From Negativicoccus succinicivorans (GTDB taxonomy: Bacteria; Bacillota; Negativicutes; Veillonellales; Negativicoccaceae): a DNA stretch of 64,000 nt. A program made the translations under genes and the position numbers. The notes beneath the pieces were generated by a model. The model made no database searches and was not told where the DNA came from. It saw only the letters and a list, made by a program, of their open reading frames with translations. Each line of letters opens with the position of its first letter. Position 1 is the stretch's first letter. The stretch is taken from NCBI RefSeq assembly GCF_014207605.1, contig NZ_JACHHI010000007.1, positions 20,647 to 84,646 on the forward strand. The letters are read 5' to 3'. Positions 38,763-47,970 of this stretch are shown here, one piece after another.

Positions 38763-39356
38763 ATGGCAACAAATCGGAACGCACGTTTTAAGGCGAGCCG
38801 ACGGTTTGACCTCAACATCTACGGTCATCCGAAAGCGTTAAAACGGCAGTCCAAAGAGCGTCGCCCGCGTAAAATCTCGGAATACGGCACCCAGCTCTTG
38901 GAAAAACAAAAAGTTAAAGCTATCTACAATTTATTGGAACGTCAGTTCTATCGTTACTACGTCAAAGCGCGTAAAATGGAAGGCATCGTTGGTGAAAACC
39001 TTCTGTTCCTCCTCGAAAGCCGCCTGGACAACCTCGTCTATCGTATCGGCTTCGCGCGTTCGATCCGTCAGGCTCGCCAGATGGTGAACCACGGTTTGAT
39101 CCTCGTTGACGGCAAACGCGTTGACATCCCGTCGTACAGTGTAACCCCGGGTCAGGTCATCTCGTTGAAAGAAGATCAACGTGCCAATGAAATGTTCAAG
39201 GCCAGCTTCCAGGAAGTTCGTTCCTTCGAGCTGCCCTATATTGAAAAGAACTTCGACAAATGGGAAGCCACTTACACCCGTCTCCCGCTGCGTGAAGAAT
39301 TGCCGTTCGCGAACGACATTAACGAAACGCTTATCGTCGAGTTGTACAACAAGTAA
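38763..39356 (+). CDS. rpsD: 30S ribosomal protein S4
   Basis: 197 aa primary 16S rRNA-binding protein, also a translational repressor in many bacteria. Zinc-free N-terminus; S4 RNA-binding domain around RLDNLVYRIGFARSIRQARQMVNHGLI. AAAGGAG before the ATG. Monocistronic, as in Bacillus, with own promoter and terminator. Confidence 0.97.
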   Translation: MATNRNARFKASRRFDLNIYGHPKALKRQSKERRPRKISEYGTQLLEKQKVKAIYNLLERQFYRYYVKARKMEGIVGENLLFLLESRLDNLVYRIGFARSIRQARQMVNHGLILVDGKRVDIPSYSVTPGQVISLKEDQRANEMFKASFQEVRSFELPYIEKNFDKWEATYTRLPLREELPFANDINETLIVELYNK

Positions 39357-39364
39357 GAATTTGC

Positions 39365-39393
39365 AAAACCTCCCTTGCAAAGGGAGGTTTTTT
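39365..39393 (+). terminator. Terminator of rpsD
   Basis: Stem AAAACCTCCCTT/AAGGGAGGTTTT with GCAA loop and T-run, 8 nt after the stop. Confidence 0.9.
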
Positions 39394-39451
39394 ATTGTTG
39401 ATAATCGTAGCGCGGAAGTTAATAGTATCTTTTCCTCTTCTTGATCTGTAA

Positions 39452-39480
39452 TTTATAAAAGATGCCGTTAATGGTATAAT
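39452..39480 (+). promoter_or_regulatory. Promoter of the class A PBP gene
   Basis: TTTATA, 17-nt spacer, TATAAT; 33 nt before the start codon. Confidence 0.6.
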
Positions 39481-39513
39481 AAATAGCAGTGTGATAATTA
39501 AAAGGAGGCATTT

Positions 39514-41580
39514 ATGCGACATTCGAGCACGCGCGCGCGAAAACGAAAAAAACGCGGTGCAAATAAGAGTACGCTCATTATCGCCGCAATCATCGCGCTG
39601 GTCATTTTACTGGGCGCCGGTTGCGGATTTATCGGCGCGACCATCAGTAATTTGCCCGATGTGCAGCAAACGGGTACGCCGGCGGCATCATCGCAGGTAT
39701 TTGACATCAAGGGTCGCCTGATTACGACCATTCATGCGGAGGAAAATCGGTTACCGGTTTCGCTGGATCAGGTCCCCGAGAATTTGCAGCATGCCTTTTT
39801 GGCAGCGGAAGATATCCGTTTTTATGATCATCACGGTATCGATCCCCGCGGCATCATGCGCGCGGTCTTTGCCAACATTACGCACAACGGCATCGCGCAA
39901 GGCGGCAGTACGATTACGCAGCAGCTCGCCCGCAACGCGTTTTTGACGCAGAACCGCACCTTGGAACGTAAATTCCAGGAAGCGATTTTGGCGTTGCAAA
40001 TTGAACGCGAATACACCAAACCCGAAATTTTGGAAATGTACATGAACCAAATTTATTTCGGTGAAGGCGCCTATGGGATTCAGACTGCGGCCAATATTTA
40101 TTTCGGTAAAACGGTAAGCGACCTGGACTTGGCGCAATGCGCTCTTCTGGCCGGTTTACCGCAAAGTCCTAACTACTACTCCCCGTTCAGCAATTTGGAA
40201 GCGGCCAAAACGCGACAGGCTACGGTTTTGAATCAGATGGCCAAGTACGGCTTCATCTCGCAAGAAGATGCGGACGCCGCCAAGGCGGAAGATTTAGGCT
40301 TGCGTTCACCGGAAAGTCTGAAACAGGTTCGCGGTTCCCGCGCTTCCTATTTCATCAGCTACATCGAGCAGCTGATTAGTGACAAGTATGATGCGGAAGC
40401 GCTTTATAAAGAAGGCTTGAAGATTTACACGACGCTGGATCTGGATATGCAGGAAGCGGCGGAACGTTCGCTGGAAGCGAATCTGCCGGACTTCTACACC
40501 GATGCCAACGGATTGCGACAGCCGCAAGGCGCTATCGTCGCTATCGATCCGCACAACGGCCATATTTTAGCGATGGTCGGCGGACGCGGCACGGACCATT
40601 TCAATCGCGCCACCCAGGCGGTACGTCAACCGGGTTCGGCATTTAAACCCTTTGTCTACATCGGTGCCGTGGAAAAAGGTATGACCCCGGGCACGATCGT
40701 CGACGACTCGCCGATCACGATTGCCGGTTGGAGTCCGCAAAACTACAGCCGGACATTCAGCGGTAAAATGACGTTGCGCCATGCCTTGATGAATTCCGTC
40801 AATGTGCCGGCCGTTAAAGTCGCGCAGGAAGTCGGCATGCACAATATCCTCGCCAACGCAGAAAACATGGGCATCAGCACCCTCGTCTTCAAAGGCGACA
40901 ACAATGATGAGAACCTGGCCGCCGCCTTGGGCGGTTTGACGCAGGGTGTCATCCCGCTCGATATGGCATCGGCGTACGGTGTGCTGGCCAACGGCGGTGT
41001 GCACGTAGAACCGCAGGCGATCATTCGGATTGTGGACCGCAACGGTAATGTATTGGAAGAAAATACCGCCAAAGGCACGCAGGTCATCAGTCAAAAAACG
41101 GCGTACATCGTTACAAATATGCTGGAATCCGCCGTCTTACACGGCACGGGCGGCAATGCTTACATCGGTCGGCCCATGGCGGGTAAAACCGGTACGACGG
41201 ACGACACTAAAGACGCGTGGTTTGTCGGCTATACGCCGGACGTCGCCACGGCCGTTTGGATCGGAGATGACTTCGACGGAACCTTGCAGGGATTGACGGG
41301 CGGTACCGTTCCGGCGGCCATCTGGCGCGACTTTATGAATGTCGCCGTCGCTGACATGCCGGCCAATAATTTCCCGACACCGGCAGGTGTCGAGGGAATC
41401 GCCGCGGAAGGTTTTTACCAGCCGGCAGCGAAATCTGACAAAAAAGACGAAGATAAAGACAAGAAAGATAAAGACGGCAAAAAGAAAGATAAAAAATCAT
41501 CCGCTAAGAATAGTAGCGACGACGATGATGAAGCACCGGAACGCGTGCCCGGCAAAGTGAAAGGCGCGGGCAACGAATAA
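39514..41580 (+). CDS. Class A penicillin-binding protein 1A
   Basis: 688 aa bifunctional peptidoglycan synthase. Short basic cytoplasmic tail, one transmembrane segment (about 21-43), glycosyltransferase 51 domain (catalytic Glu99 in AAEDIRFYDHHG; GGSTITQQL), then the transpeptidase with SAFK (Ser375, Lys378), SVN (428-430) and KTGT (558-561). The last 50 residues form a Lys/Asp-rich disordered tail (KKDKDGKKKDKK-type). Length and order fit PBP1A/PonA. AAAGGAGG upstream; single gene. Confidence 0.95.
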   Translation: MRHSSTRARKRKKRGANKSTLIIAAIIALVILLGAGCGFIGATISNLPDVQQTGTPAASSQVFDIKGRLITTIHAEENRLPVSLDQVPENLQHAFLAAEDIRFYDHHGIDPRGIMRAVFANITHNGIAQGGSTITQQLARNAFLTQNRTLERKFQEAILALQIEREYTKPEILEMYMNQIYFGEGAYGIQTAANIYFGKTVSDLDLAQCALLAGLPQSPNYYSPFSNLEAAKTRQATVLNQMAKYGFISQEDADAAKAEDLGLRSPESLKQVRGSRASYFISYIEQLISDKYDAEALYKEGLKIYTTLDLDMQEAAERSLEANLPDFYTDANGLRQPQGAIVAIDPHNGHILAMVGGRGTDHFNRATQAVRQPGSAFKPFVYIGAVEKGMTPGTIVDDSPITIAGWSPQNYSRTFSGKMTLRHALMNSVNVPAVKVAQEVGMHNILANAENMGISTLVFKGDNNDENLAAALGGLTQGVIPLDMASAYGVLANGGVHVEPQAIIRIVDRNGNVLEENTAKGTQVISQKTAYIVTNMLESAVLHGTGGNAYIGRPMAGKTGTTDDTKDAWFVGYTPDVATAVWIGDDFDGTLQGLTGGTVPAAIWRDFMNVAVADMPANNFPTPAGVEGIAAEGFYQPAAKSDKKDEDKDKKDKDGKKKDKKSSAKNSSDDDDEAPERVPGKVKGAGNE

Positions 41581-41656
41581 AAAATCCCGAAAGAACTCCT
41601 TGACCCGAGCGTTTATAAACGGATGCAAAGAGTCTTCCGATGGTACATACGGCAAG

Positions 41657-41690
41657 AAAAAAGGCGCTATTGAAAAATAGCGCCTTTTTT
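41657..41690 (+). terminator. Terminator of the PBP gene
   Basis: Stem AAAAGGCGCTATT/AATAGCGCCTTTT with T-run, 76 nt after the stop. Confidence 0.85.
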
Positions 41691-41917
41691 GATCTAGTAT
41701 CCTATCGCACGTTTCTAACTAGAATATATGGTTCGTGCCACCATTCTATGCGCTTTTATTATAGCATAAAATACATGACGGATAAAGAATCACCGGATAA
41801 TCCCCACGCGCGATTTTTTATGCGCCCGCGCTTCATTCGGTAATGGTGAACGCCTTAAAATCCTAAATTTACTCGTAACGGTCACTGATTTCCTATCCTC
41901 AGATATTTTCTCGCAAC
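41691..41917. other. Gene-free stretch between PBP and nrdG terminators
   Basis: I see no coding pattern or tRNA. A short hairpin-like ATGC...GCAT pair around 41749-41768 is the only structure noted. Confidence 0.4.
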
Positions 41918-41947
41918 AAAAAAGACGGCTTTCGCCGTCTTTTTTTG
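41918..41947 (-). terminator. Terminator of nrdDG
   Basis: Stem AAGACGGC/GCCGTCTT with a TTTC loop and T-run on the minus strand next to the nrdG stop. Confidence 0.85.
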
Positions 41948-41948
41948 A

Positions 41949-42485
41949 TTAGGTATCCGCTGTCGTCGTAATCGGACGATGCGTATGTATATCCTCATGC
42001 AATACTATTTTCCCTTGCAAAAGAGATTCTCCGATCGCGATGACGCGCTGATTTGACGAGCCGCGGAAACGTAACGCGGGATCGCGCAACGCGTCCACAA
42101 AACGTCCGTCAACGAGCACGTCACACAGACGCAGGAGCAATAATCGAACGGGATCGCTGATGATCTCTTCCCAAGTGTAACCGGAATACACCCAAATGTT
42201 TTTTTGCGGCTGAGCCGCCCGCACGGCGCGAACAACCTCGATCAGCCCCTCGACATTTTGCATGGGCTCACCGCCCAAAAGGGTCAGTCCCGCCACATTC
42301 GGGTCATTGATGTAGTCGACCACTGTCGCGGTCTCTTTGTCCGTCCAAAGGTTACCGGCCTGAAAATCCTGGTATTCGACGTTGAAGCAATTCGGACAAT
42401 TGTGAGTGCAGCCCGTGACAAAAATACTCGTCCGAATGCCTTCACCGTTAGCGATATCGTAGTGCCGAATTTGTCCGTAACGCAT
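41949..42485 (-). CDS. nrdG: Anaerobic ribonucleotide reductase activating protein
   Basis: 178 aa radical-SAM activase that makes the glycyl radical on NrdD. The cluster motif C-x3-C-x2-C is CTHNCPNC (about 27-34), followed by LLGGEPM. The start at the MRYGQIRHYD codon was chosen: it lies 7 nt after the nrdD stop with TGAGG upstream; a longer frame overlaps nrdD. Length slightly over the usual 155-175 aa because of a C-terminal tail. Confidence 0.95.
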   Translation of the reverse strand: MRYGQIRHYDIANGEGIRTSIFVTGCTHNCPNCFNVEYQDFQAGNLWTDKETATVVDYINDPNVAGLTLLGGEPMQNVEGLIEVVRAVRAAQPQKNIWVYSGYTWEEIISDPVRLLLLRLCDVLVDGRFVDALRDPALRFRGSSNQRVIAIGESLLQGKIVLHEDIHTHRPITTTADT

Positions 42486-42492
42486 ACGTGCC

Positions 42493-44643
42493 TCAGATAT
42501 GGAGGACGCGGTCGCGGATTTCTTTCGTGCGCCCTTCGTTCCAGAAGTTTTCACCGAGGTAGCCGCATGTCCGACGGATGACCGTCAGCAAATTACGATC
42601 GGTGTTGTGGCAACGCGGGCATTCCCACTGGATGTCGTCGTTGACTTTGATTTCACCGTCAAAGCCGCAGACATGGCAGTAATCCGATTTGGTATTAAAT
42701 TCCGCATAGCAGATATTGTCGTAAATGAAGCGCATCATCGTCAGTACGGCATCGACGTTGCCGCTCATATTCGGGATTTCCGCATACGAGATGCAACCGC
42801 CGGTCGAAAGTTTTTGGAATTCCGATTCGAAACGGAATTTATCAAAGACGCTGATCGGTTCACGTACATCCACGTGATAGCTGTTGGTGTAGTAGCCTTT
42901 ATCCGTAATGTCTTCGATTTCGCCGAAACGCGCGCGGTCGATCGACGAGAAACGATTGGTCAGGCTTTCCGCCGGCGTACCGTACAGAGAAAATCCCAAA
43001 CCGGTCTGTTCCTGCCAGGTATCGACCGCTTCGCGCAGACGGTGCATCAGGCGCGCGGCAAACGCATGACCTTTTTCGCCGGTATGCGATTCGCCGGTGA
43101 TGAGTTTGGTCGCTTCATAGACCCCGATGTAACCGAGAGAAAGCGTGGAATAGGTGTTCTGCAAGTACGGATAAATCTTTTCACCCGGTTTGAGACGGGC
43201 AATCGCGCCATACTGCCAATGAATCGGCGACACGTCACTCACGACATCTTTCAAGAAGTCATAGCGCAACATCAATGCTTTGTAACAAAGTTGCAGGCGT
43301 TTTTCCAAAATTTCAAAGAATTTTTCTTCCGAATGTTCCGCCAAAATACCGATTTGCGGCAAGTTCAGCGAAACGACGCCCTGATTGAAACGACCGTCCC
43401 AAACGTATTCGCCTTGTTCGTTTTTGTACGGGCGCAGGAAAGAGCGGCAGCCCATCGGCGAAAATACATTGCCTTCATAATTTTCGCGCATTTTTTTCGC
43501 GGAGATATAGTCCGGATACATGCGTTTCGCGGTGCATTTCGCCGCGAGTTCCGTGAGATAGTAGTACGGCGCGTCCGGTGTGATATTATGTTCATCAAGT
43601 ACATAAACAAGTTTCGGGAACGCCGGTGTAATATAGACATTCTGCTCGTTTTTGACGCCTTCAAAACGCTGCGCCAAAATTTCTTCCGTGATCATCGCCG
43701 CTTCTTTGGCGTATTCGTAATCCGGTTGGAAATACATGAACAACGTAACAAACGGCGCCTGACCGTTGGTCGTCATCAAGGTATTGATCTGGTACTGGAT
43801 CGTCTGAATGCCGTCTTTTACTTCTTTCCGGGTACGTTTCCAGGCAATCGCTTCCGCTTTTTCCTGATCCGGTTCCATTTCATAAATGTCGCGTTGCTCT
43901 TCGAGCACGCTCTTGAGAATTTTGTTGAATGATTTGCGCACGAAAGGAGCCAGGATCCGATCGATGCCGTTAATGCTCTGTCCGCCGTACTGGCCGCTGG
44001 CGACCTGCGCAATAATCTGCGTCGTTACCGTACAGGCAACTTGGAACGATTTCGGCGAATCGATCTTCTTGCCGTTGATAACGGTACCGTTGGTGAGCAT
44101 GTCTTCCAAATTGATCAGGCAGCAGTTAAACATCGGCTGGATGATGTAGTCCATGTCATGGAAATGAATCGCGCCGCTGTCGTGTGCCTGCACAATATCC
44201 GCGGGAATCAGTTTGCGGCGGGCGATATCTTTCGAGACTTCGCCGGCGATCAGATCACGCTGCGTCGAAACGACATGGGCGTCTTTATTCGAGTTTTCAT
44301 CCAAGACAGCAATATTGCTTTTATTTAATAAACCGAAAATACTTTCATCGGTTGTATTTTCATGACGCTTGAATGCCTGTACCGCTTTATAGTTTTCGTA
44401 CGCACGGGCCGTTGCCGGGTTGTGGTTCTCAATAAGTTTATAATAGACCTTATCTTCGATTTCATAGATCGTTAAAGGTTTTTCCTGCTGACGTGCTTCC
44501 TGTTCGATTTCCCAGGCGATTTTGTCCGCCTGACCGATTTCATACACGCCGCTCGAGCTGTTCATTGCTTTTTCGATCGCGACCGTAATTTTCGACCTGT
44601 CAAAAACAGTTCTGCCGCCGTCGCGCTTAATAACTTCCAACAT
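42493..44643 (-). CDS. nrdD: Anaerobic ribonucleoside-triphosphate reductase
   Basis: 716 aa class III reductase making dNTPs without oxygen. N-terminal ATP-cone (EVIKRDGGRTVFDRSKI), a catalytic barrel with VSLNLPQIG, a zinc site of four cysteines near the end (CHVCGFDG and CPRCHN) and the glycyl radical loop RRTCGYLGEN. GGGAGG upstream. Forms nrdD-nrdG with two NrdR-like boxes in the promoter. Confidence 0.97.
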   Translation of the reverse strand: MLEVIKRDGGRTVFDRSKITVAIEKAMNSSSGVYEIGQADKIAWEIEQEARQQEKPLTIYEIEDKVYYKLIENHNPATARAYENYKAVQAFKRHENTTDESIFGLLNKSNIAVLDENSNKDAHVVSTQRDLIAGEVSKDIARRKLIPADIVQAHDSGAIHFHDMDYIIQPMFNCCLINLEDMLTNGTVINGKKIDSPKSFQVACTVTTQIIAQVASGQYGGQSINGIDRILAPFVRKSFNKILKSVLEEQRDIYEMEPDQEKAEAIAWKRTRKEVKDGIQTIQYQINTLMTTNGQAPFVTLFMYFQPDYEYAKEAAMITEEILAQRFEGVKNEQNVYITPAFPKLVYVLDEHNITPDAPYYYLTELAAKCTAKRMYPDYISAKKMRENYEGNVFSPMGCRSFLRPYKNEQGEYVWDGRFNQGVVSLNLPQIGILAEHSEEKFFEILEKRLQLCYKALMLRYDFLKDVVSDVSPIHWQYGAIARLKPGEKIYPYLQNTYSTLSLGYIGVYEATKLITGESHTGEKGHAFAARLMHRLREAVDTWQEQTGLGFSLYGTPAESLTNRFSSIDRARFGEIEDITDKGYYTNSYHVDVREPISVFDKFRFESEFQKLSTGGCISYAEIPNMSGNVDAVLTMMRFIYDNICYAEFNTKSDYCHVCGFDGEIKVNDDIQWECPRCHNTDRNLLTVIRRTCGYLGENFWNEGRTKEIRDRVLHI

Positions 44644-44701
44644 GGTACCGCCGCCTCCCTCACGTTTGATCGGCTTTTCACAAGCCGTCTCTTTAGAATT
44701 G

Positions 44702-44759
44702 AGTATACTACATATTGTAGCCTGAGCGCAATCCTAAAAATAGATTATTCAACATATAG
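44702..44759 (-). promoter_or_regulatory. nrdD promoter with two NrdR-like boxes
   Basis: Minus strand: TTGCGC (44726-44731), 18-nt spacer, TATACT (44702-44707). Cores CTATATGTTG (44750-44759) and CAATATGTAG (44708-44717) each match 9 of 10 of the NrdR core CwATATaTwG as I remember it, and their starts are 42 bp apart, four helical turns. One box fills the -10/-35 spacer. Confidence 0.6.
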
Positions 44760-44858
44760 ATTTGGCTAAAATCACGTTTAAGCCTGAAACGGTCGCATTT
44801 TACGGCATTGAAAGCAGTTCTATATAAAAAATGCAAAGAGTCCTCTCTAAATTCCTGT

Positions 44859-44888
44859 TTGACATTCATTATTTCATAGTGCTATAAT
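44859..44888 (+). promoter_or_regulatory. Promoter of the SAM riboswitch-metNIQ operon
   Basis: TTGACA, 18-nt spacer, TATAAT. Confidence 0.85.
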
Positions 44889-44918
44889 CAACGTCATCAA
44901 CAACGAAATACACCACTT

Positions 44919-45055
44919 TTCATCCAGAGCGACCGAGGGACCGGCCCAATGACGTCGCGGCAACCATCTCCATACGGAGACCGGTGCCAATTCCGCGGGA
45001 GTTATCCCGAGAGATGAAGATCACCGACTCTTCATCTTTTGGTGAAGAGTTTTTT
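44919..45055 (+). ncRNA. SAM-I (S-box) riboswitch with terminator
   Basis: The S-box core is present: CGAGGGACCGGCCCAATGACG, the GCGGCAACC joint, GGTGCCAATTCC and a closing CGAGAGATGAA. P1 pairs TTCATC (44919-44924) with GATGAA (45013-45018). A GATGAAGA/TCTTCATC antiterminator competes with the terminator ACTCTTCA/TGAAGAGT plus T-run (45027-45055). With SAM bound, P1 forms and transcription stops before metN. Confidence 0.93.
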
Positions 45056-45076
45056 AGTGGGTAAAGGAGTGAGAAA

Positions 45077-46120
45077 ATGATAGATTTGCGGCACATTAGC
45101 AAAGTATATCCCGGTCCGCAACCGGTGCACGCTATCAAGAATATCGATCTGCATATTCAAGAAGGCGAAATTTGCGGTATCATCGGCTTGTCCGGGGCCG
45201 GAAAGTCGACGTTGATTCGCTGTATCAACATGTTGGAAACGCCGACTGAAGGGGAAGTTTGGGTTGACGGTAAAAACCTGACGGCGATGAGCGAACAGGA
45301 ATTACGTAACGAACGTAAACATATCGGCATGATTTTCCAGCATTTCAACTTGCTGAGCCATCGTACAGTCTATGAAAATATCGCGTTTCCGTTAGAACTC
45401 GCGGGACTTTCCAAAGCGGAACAAAAAGAACGGATCGAACCGATTTTGGAACTCGTCGGCCTGACACAACGCCGCGACAACTACCCCGCCCAACTTTCCG
45501 GCGGTCAAAAACAGCGTGTCGGCATCGCCCGCGCGTTAGTTTCGCGACCGAAGGTGCTGCTTTGCGATGAAGCGACCAGCGCGCTCGATCCGCAAACCAC
45601 CAAAGCGATCCTTGATCTTTTAAAAGATATTAATCGCCGCTTGCACCTGACCATCGTTTTGATCACGCACGAGATGCAGGTCATCAAAGAAATTTGCAAC
45701 CACGTCGCCGTCATTGAAAACGGTCGCATCATCGAGCAGGGCAGCGTGGCGGATCTTTTCACCGCGCCGCAAACGGCGACCACGCGTGAATTTGTCGGTT
45801 CGATTTTAAGCAATGAGATTCCGGAAAATTTAAGCTACTTGCATGTTTCCCAAACACCGATTCCCGATGCCGATTTATTGGTTCGGTTATCTTTTATCGG
45901 CGACGTTACCGATGAGCCCTTGTTGGCGACATTGATTCGTCGGTTTGATCTCGAAGTCAGCATCCTCTACGCTACCATCGATTACATTCAGGACACCTCC
46001 TTCGGTCGACTGATTGTGACGTTGGGCGGCAGTGAGGATCAAATGCAAGCCGCCTTGGCGTGGCTGCACACGTGTCCCATTGAAAGTGAGGTGATCGGTT
46101 ATGTCCCCGCAAATCGTTAG
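45077..46120 (+). CDS. metN: Methionine ABC transporter, ATP-binding protein
   Basis: 347 aa. Walker A GLSGAGKST (about 39-47), signature LSGGQKQRVGIARAL, Walker B VLLCDEATSALDP, then a C-terminal NIL (methionine-sensing) domain of about 80 residues. Drives uptake of D/L-methionine with MetI and MetQ. AAAGGAG upstream; overlaps metI by 20 nt. Confidence 0.96.
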   Translation: MIDLRHISKVYPGPQPVHAIKNIDLHIQEGEICGIIGLSGAGKSTLIRCINMLETPTEGEVWVDGKNLTAMSEQELRNERKHIGMIFQHFNLLSHRTVYENIAFPLELAGLSKAEQKERIEPILELVGLTQRRDNYPAQLSGGQKQRVGIARALVSRPKVLLCDEATSALDPQTTKAILDLLKDINRRLHLTIVLITHEMQVIKEICNHVAVIENGRIIEQGSVADLFTAPQTATTREFVGSILSNEIPENLSYLHVSQTPIPDADLLVRLSFIGDVTDEPLLATLIRRFDLEVSILYATIDYIQDTSFGRLIVTLGGSEDQMQAALAWLHTCPIESEVIGYVPANR

Positions 46121-46754
46121 CCTCTTATGGCAGAGTTTAGGGGAAACGATGTACATGGTGGCCGTTTCCTCCTTTCTCTCGGCTTTCTTTGGGATTCCTC
46201 TCGGAGTCTTGCTGCTCGTTACCGACAAAGGTCATATTTTGGAAAATGCCGCGATTAATAAACCGCTCGGCGCCGTCGTCAATATGCTGCGTTCGATTCC
46301 GTTTATTATTTTGATGGTCGCAATTATTCCGTTGACTCGTATGATTGCAGGTTCTTCGATCGGCACGACCGCCGCGTGCGTGCCCTTGACGCTCGCCGCG
46401 ATTCCGTTTGCCGGACGCCTGGTGGAAACGGCGCTGAAAGAAGTTCCCTTCGGATTGGTCGAAGCCGCGCAGTCAATGGGCGCTTCCCCGTTCCAAATCA
46501 TCTACAAAGTGTTGGTTCCCGAAGCGCTTCCGACCATTATCGACAGCATGACTAACGTCATCGTCAATTTGATCAGCTACTCCGCGATGGCGGGCGCGAT
46601 CGGCGGCGGCGGCTTGGGCGATCTCGCGATCCGCTACGGCTACCAGCGTTTCCGTCTCGATGTGATGCTCGCAACGATTGCGATATTGGTCATCGTGGTC
46701 CAATTGATTCAAAGTTTAGGCAATTATTTGGCACGACATGTCAATAAAAAATAA
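46101..46754 (+). CDS. metI: Methionine ABC transporter, permease
   Basis: 217 aa, five transmembrane segments, with the EAA loop VEAAQSMGASPFQIIYKVLVPEALP that contacts MetN. The QSLGETMYMVAVSSFLSAFFG N-terminus and GGGGLGDLAIRYGYQRF near the end are typical of MetI. Start inside the metN end, indicating coupling. Confidence 0.96.
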   Translation: MSPQIVSLLWQSLGETMYMVAVSSFLSAFFGIPLGVLLLVTDKGHILENAAINKPLGAVVNMLRSIPFIILMVAIIPLTRMIAGSSIGTTAACVPLTLAAIPFAGRLVETALKEVPFGLVEAAQSMGASPFQIIYKVLVPEALPTIIDSMTNVIVNLISYSAMAGAIGGGGLGDLAIRYGYQRFRLDVMLATIAILVIVVQLIQSLGNYLARHVNKK

Positions 46755-46790
46755 ATCTGAAAATAAAATAGTGAGATGGGGTAATTTATT

Positions 46791-47612
46791 ATGAAACGAC
46801 AATGGACAGTCTTATTTTTCCTGCTTTGCAGCTTGGCCGTACTGGCCGGTTGCAGCACCCAAAAAGAGCCGGCAAACGCTGCGCTCGGCACCCAAGAACG
46901 ACCGCTCGTTGTCGGCGTAACGGCAGGTCCGCAAGCGCAAATTTTAGAACAGGTCAAAACAGTGGCCGCGCGTGACGGATTCGTCATTAAAGTGGCGGAA
47001 TTCACCGACTTCTTGACACCGGATCAGGCGCTTGCCAATGGCGAAATTGATGCCAACGCGTACCAACACCAGCCGTACTTGAACCATTTCAATAAAAATA
47101 ACGGCGACAAATTAGTCTCGATCGGCAAAACCGTGCTCTTACCGATGGCGCTCTATGCACCGAAATACCAAACGCTTGATGCCATTCCCGACGGCGCGAA
47201 AGTAGCCATTCCGAACGACCCGACGAACGGCGGTCGCGCGCTCTTGCTGCTGCAGTCGGCCGGTCTGATCCAACTCGGCACGAATGATATCACCGTCACG
47301 GTCGCCGATGTCAAAGAAAATCCGCATCATTTCGAATTTCTTGAAGTGGAAGCCGCGCAAGTGCCGCGCTCGTTAGATGACGTGGACGCCGCCGTAATTA
47401 ATACGAACTACGCGCTTGAAGCGGGACTTTCCCCGGTTGCGGACGCGCGCTTTGTAGAAACGAAAGAATCGCCGTACGCTTGCGTACTGGCCGTGCAAAA
47501 AGACGAGAAAACCAACGCGGCGTATGCGAAACTGCTTTCCTACTACCAATCGGAGCCCGTACGCGACTTTATTAACAAAGAATTTAAAGGCGCGCTCGTG
47601 CCGGCGTTCTGA
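46791..47612 (+). CDS. metQ: Methionine-binding lipoprotein
   Basis: 273 aa receptor of the MetQ/NlpA family. Signal peptide with the lipobox LAGCS (Cys about 21), then VVGVTAGPQAQILEQVK, DANAYQHQPYL and VAIPNDPTNGGRALLLLQ, all characteristic. Starts 36 nt after metI; ribosome site weak (GATGGGG). Ends the S-box operon. Confidence 0.96.
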   Translation: MKRQWTVLFFLLCSLAVLAGCSTQKEPANAALGTQERPLVVGVTAGPQAQILEQVKTVAARDGFVIKVAEFTDFLTPDQALANGEIDANAYQHQPYLNHFNKNNGDKLVSIGKTVLLPMALYAPKYQTLDAIPDGAKVAIPNDPTNGGRALLLLQSAGLIQLGTNDITVTVADVKENPHHFEFLEVEAAQVPRSLDDVDAAVINTNYALEAGLSPVADARFVETKESPYACVLAVQKDEKTNAAYAKLLSYYQSEPVRDFINKEFKGALVPAF

Positions 47613-47625
47613 TTTGAGATTTTCC

Positions 47626-47654
47626 TTTACAACGGAATGCAGCTGTGATAAAAT
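47626..47654 (+). promoter_or_regulatory. Promoter of rpmB
   Basis: TTTACA, 17-nt spacer, TAAAAT. Confidence 0.75.
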
Positions 47655-47696
47655 ACTACTGTTGCTAATAACGGAACTTGCAAGGAGGTGTAGATA

Positions 47697-47885
47697 ATGG
47701 CAAATTATTGCGAAGTTTGTGGTAAAGGTACGCAAACCGGTATGAACGTCAGCCACTCACATTTGAAAACGAAACGAACCTGGAAACCGAATATTCAACG
47801 TGTACGTGTTGTTCTCAACGGTCAAACCACGCGACAGAACGTCTGCACTCGGTGCCTTCGTTCCGGCAAAGTGGAACGTCCTTAA
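47697..47885 (+). CDS. rpmB: 50S ribosomal protein L28
   Basis: 62 aa. NYCEVCGKGTQTGMNVSHSH with a cysteine pair and CTRCLRSGKV with the second pair: the zinc-binding form. TKRTWKPNIQRVRV in the middle. AAGGAGG upstream; alone between promoter and terminator. Confidence 0.97.
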   Translation: MANYCEVCGKGTQTGMNVSHSHLKTKRTWKPNIQRVRVVLNGQTTRQNVCTRCLRSGKVERP

Positions 47886-47893
47886 GACAAACT

Positions 47894-47919
47894 AAAAACC
47901 GCCCTCGGGCGGTTTTTTT
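47894..47919 (+). terminator. Terminator of rpmB
   Basis: Stem AAAACCGCC/GGCGGTTTT with CTCG loop and T-run. Confidence 0.85.
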
Positions 47920-47943
47920 AATATCTTCTTTTCCTCGTATAAT

Positions 47944-47970
47944 AAAAAACCGCCCGTAGGCGGTTTTTTA
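47944..47970 (-). terminator. Terminator of the ppsA-dgt group
   Basis: Stem AAAACCGCC/GGCGGTTTT with CGTA/TACG loop; T-run on the minus strand; overlaps the dgt stop. Confidence 0.8.

Noticed and set aside
41691..41917. tRNA or small RNA gene in the gap after the PBP gene
   Set aside because: No cloverleaf, promoter-terminator pair or conserved motif could be found by eye.
42499..43932. A 477-codon open frame on the plus strand opposite nrdD
   Set aside because: It lies wholly opposite a certain gene, has no ribosome site and no recognisable protein; a shadow of biased codon use.
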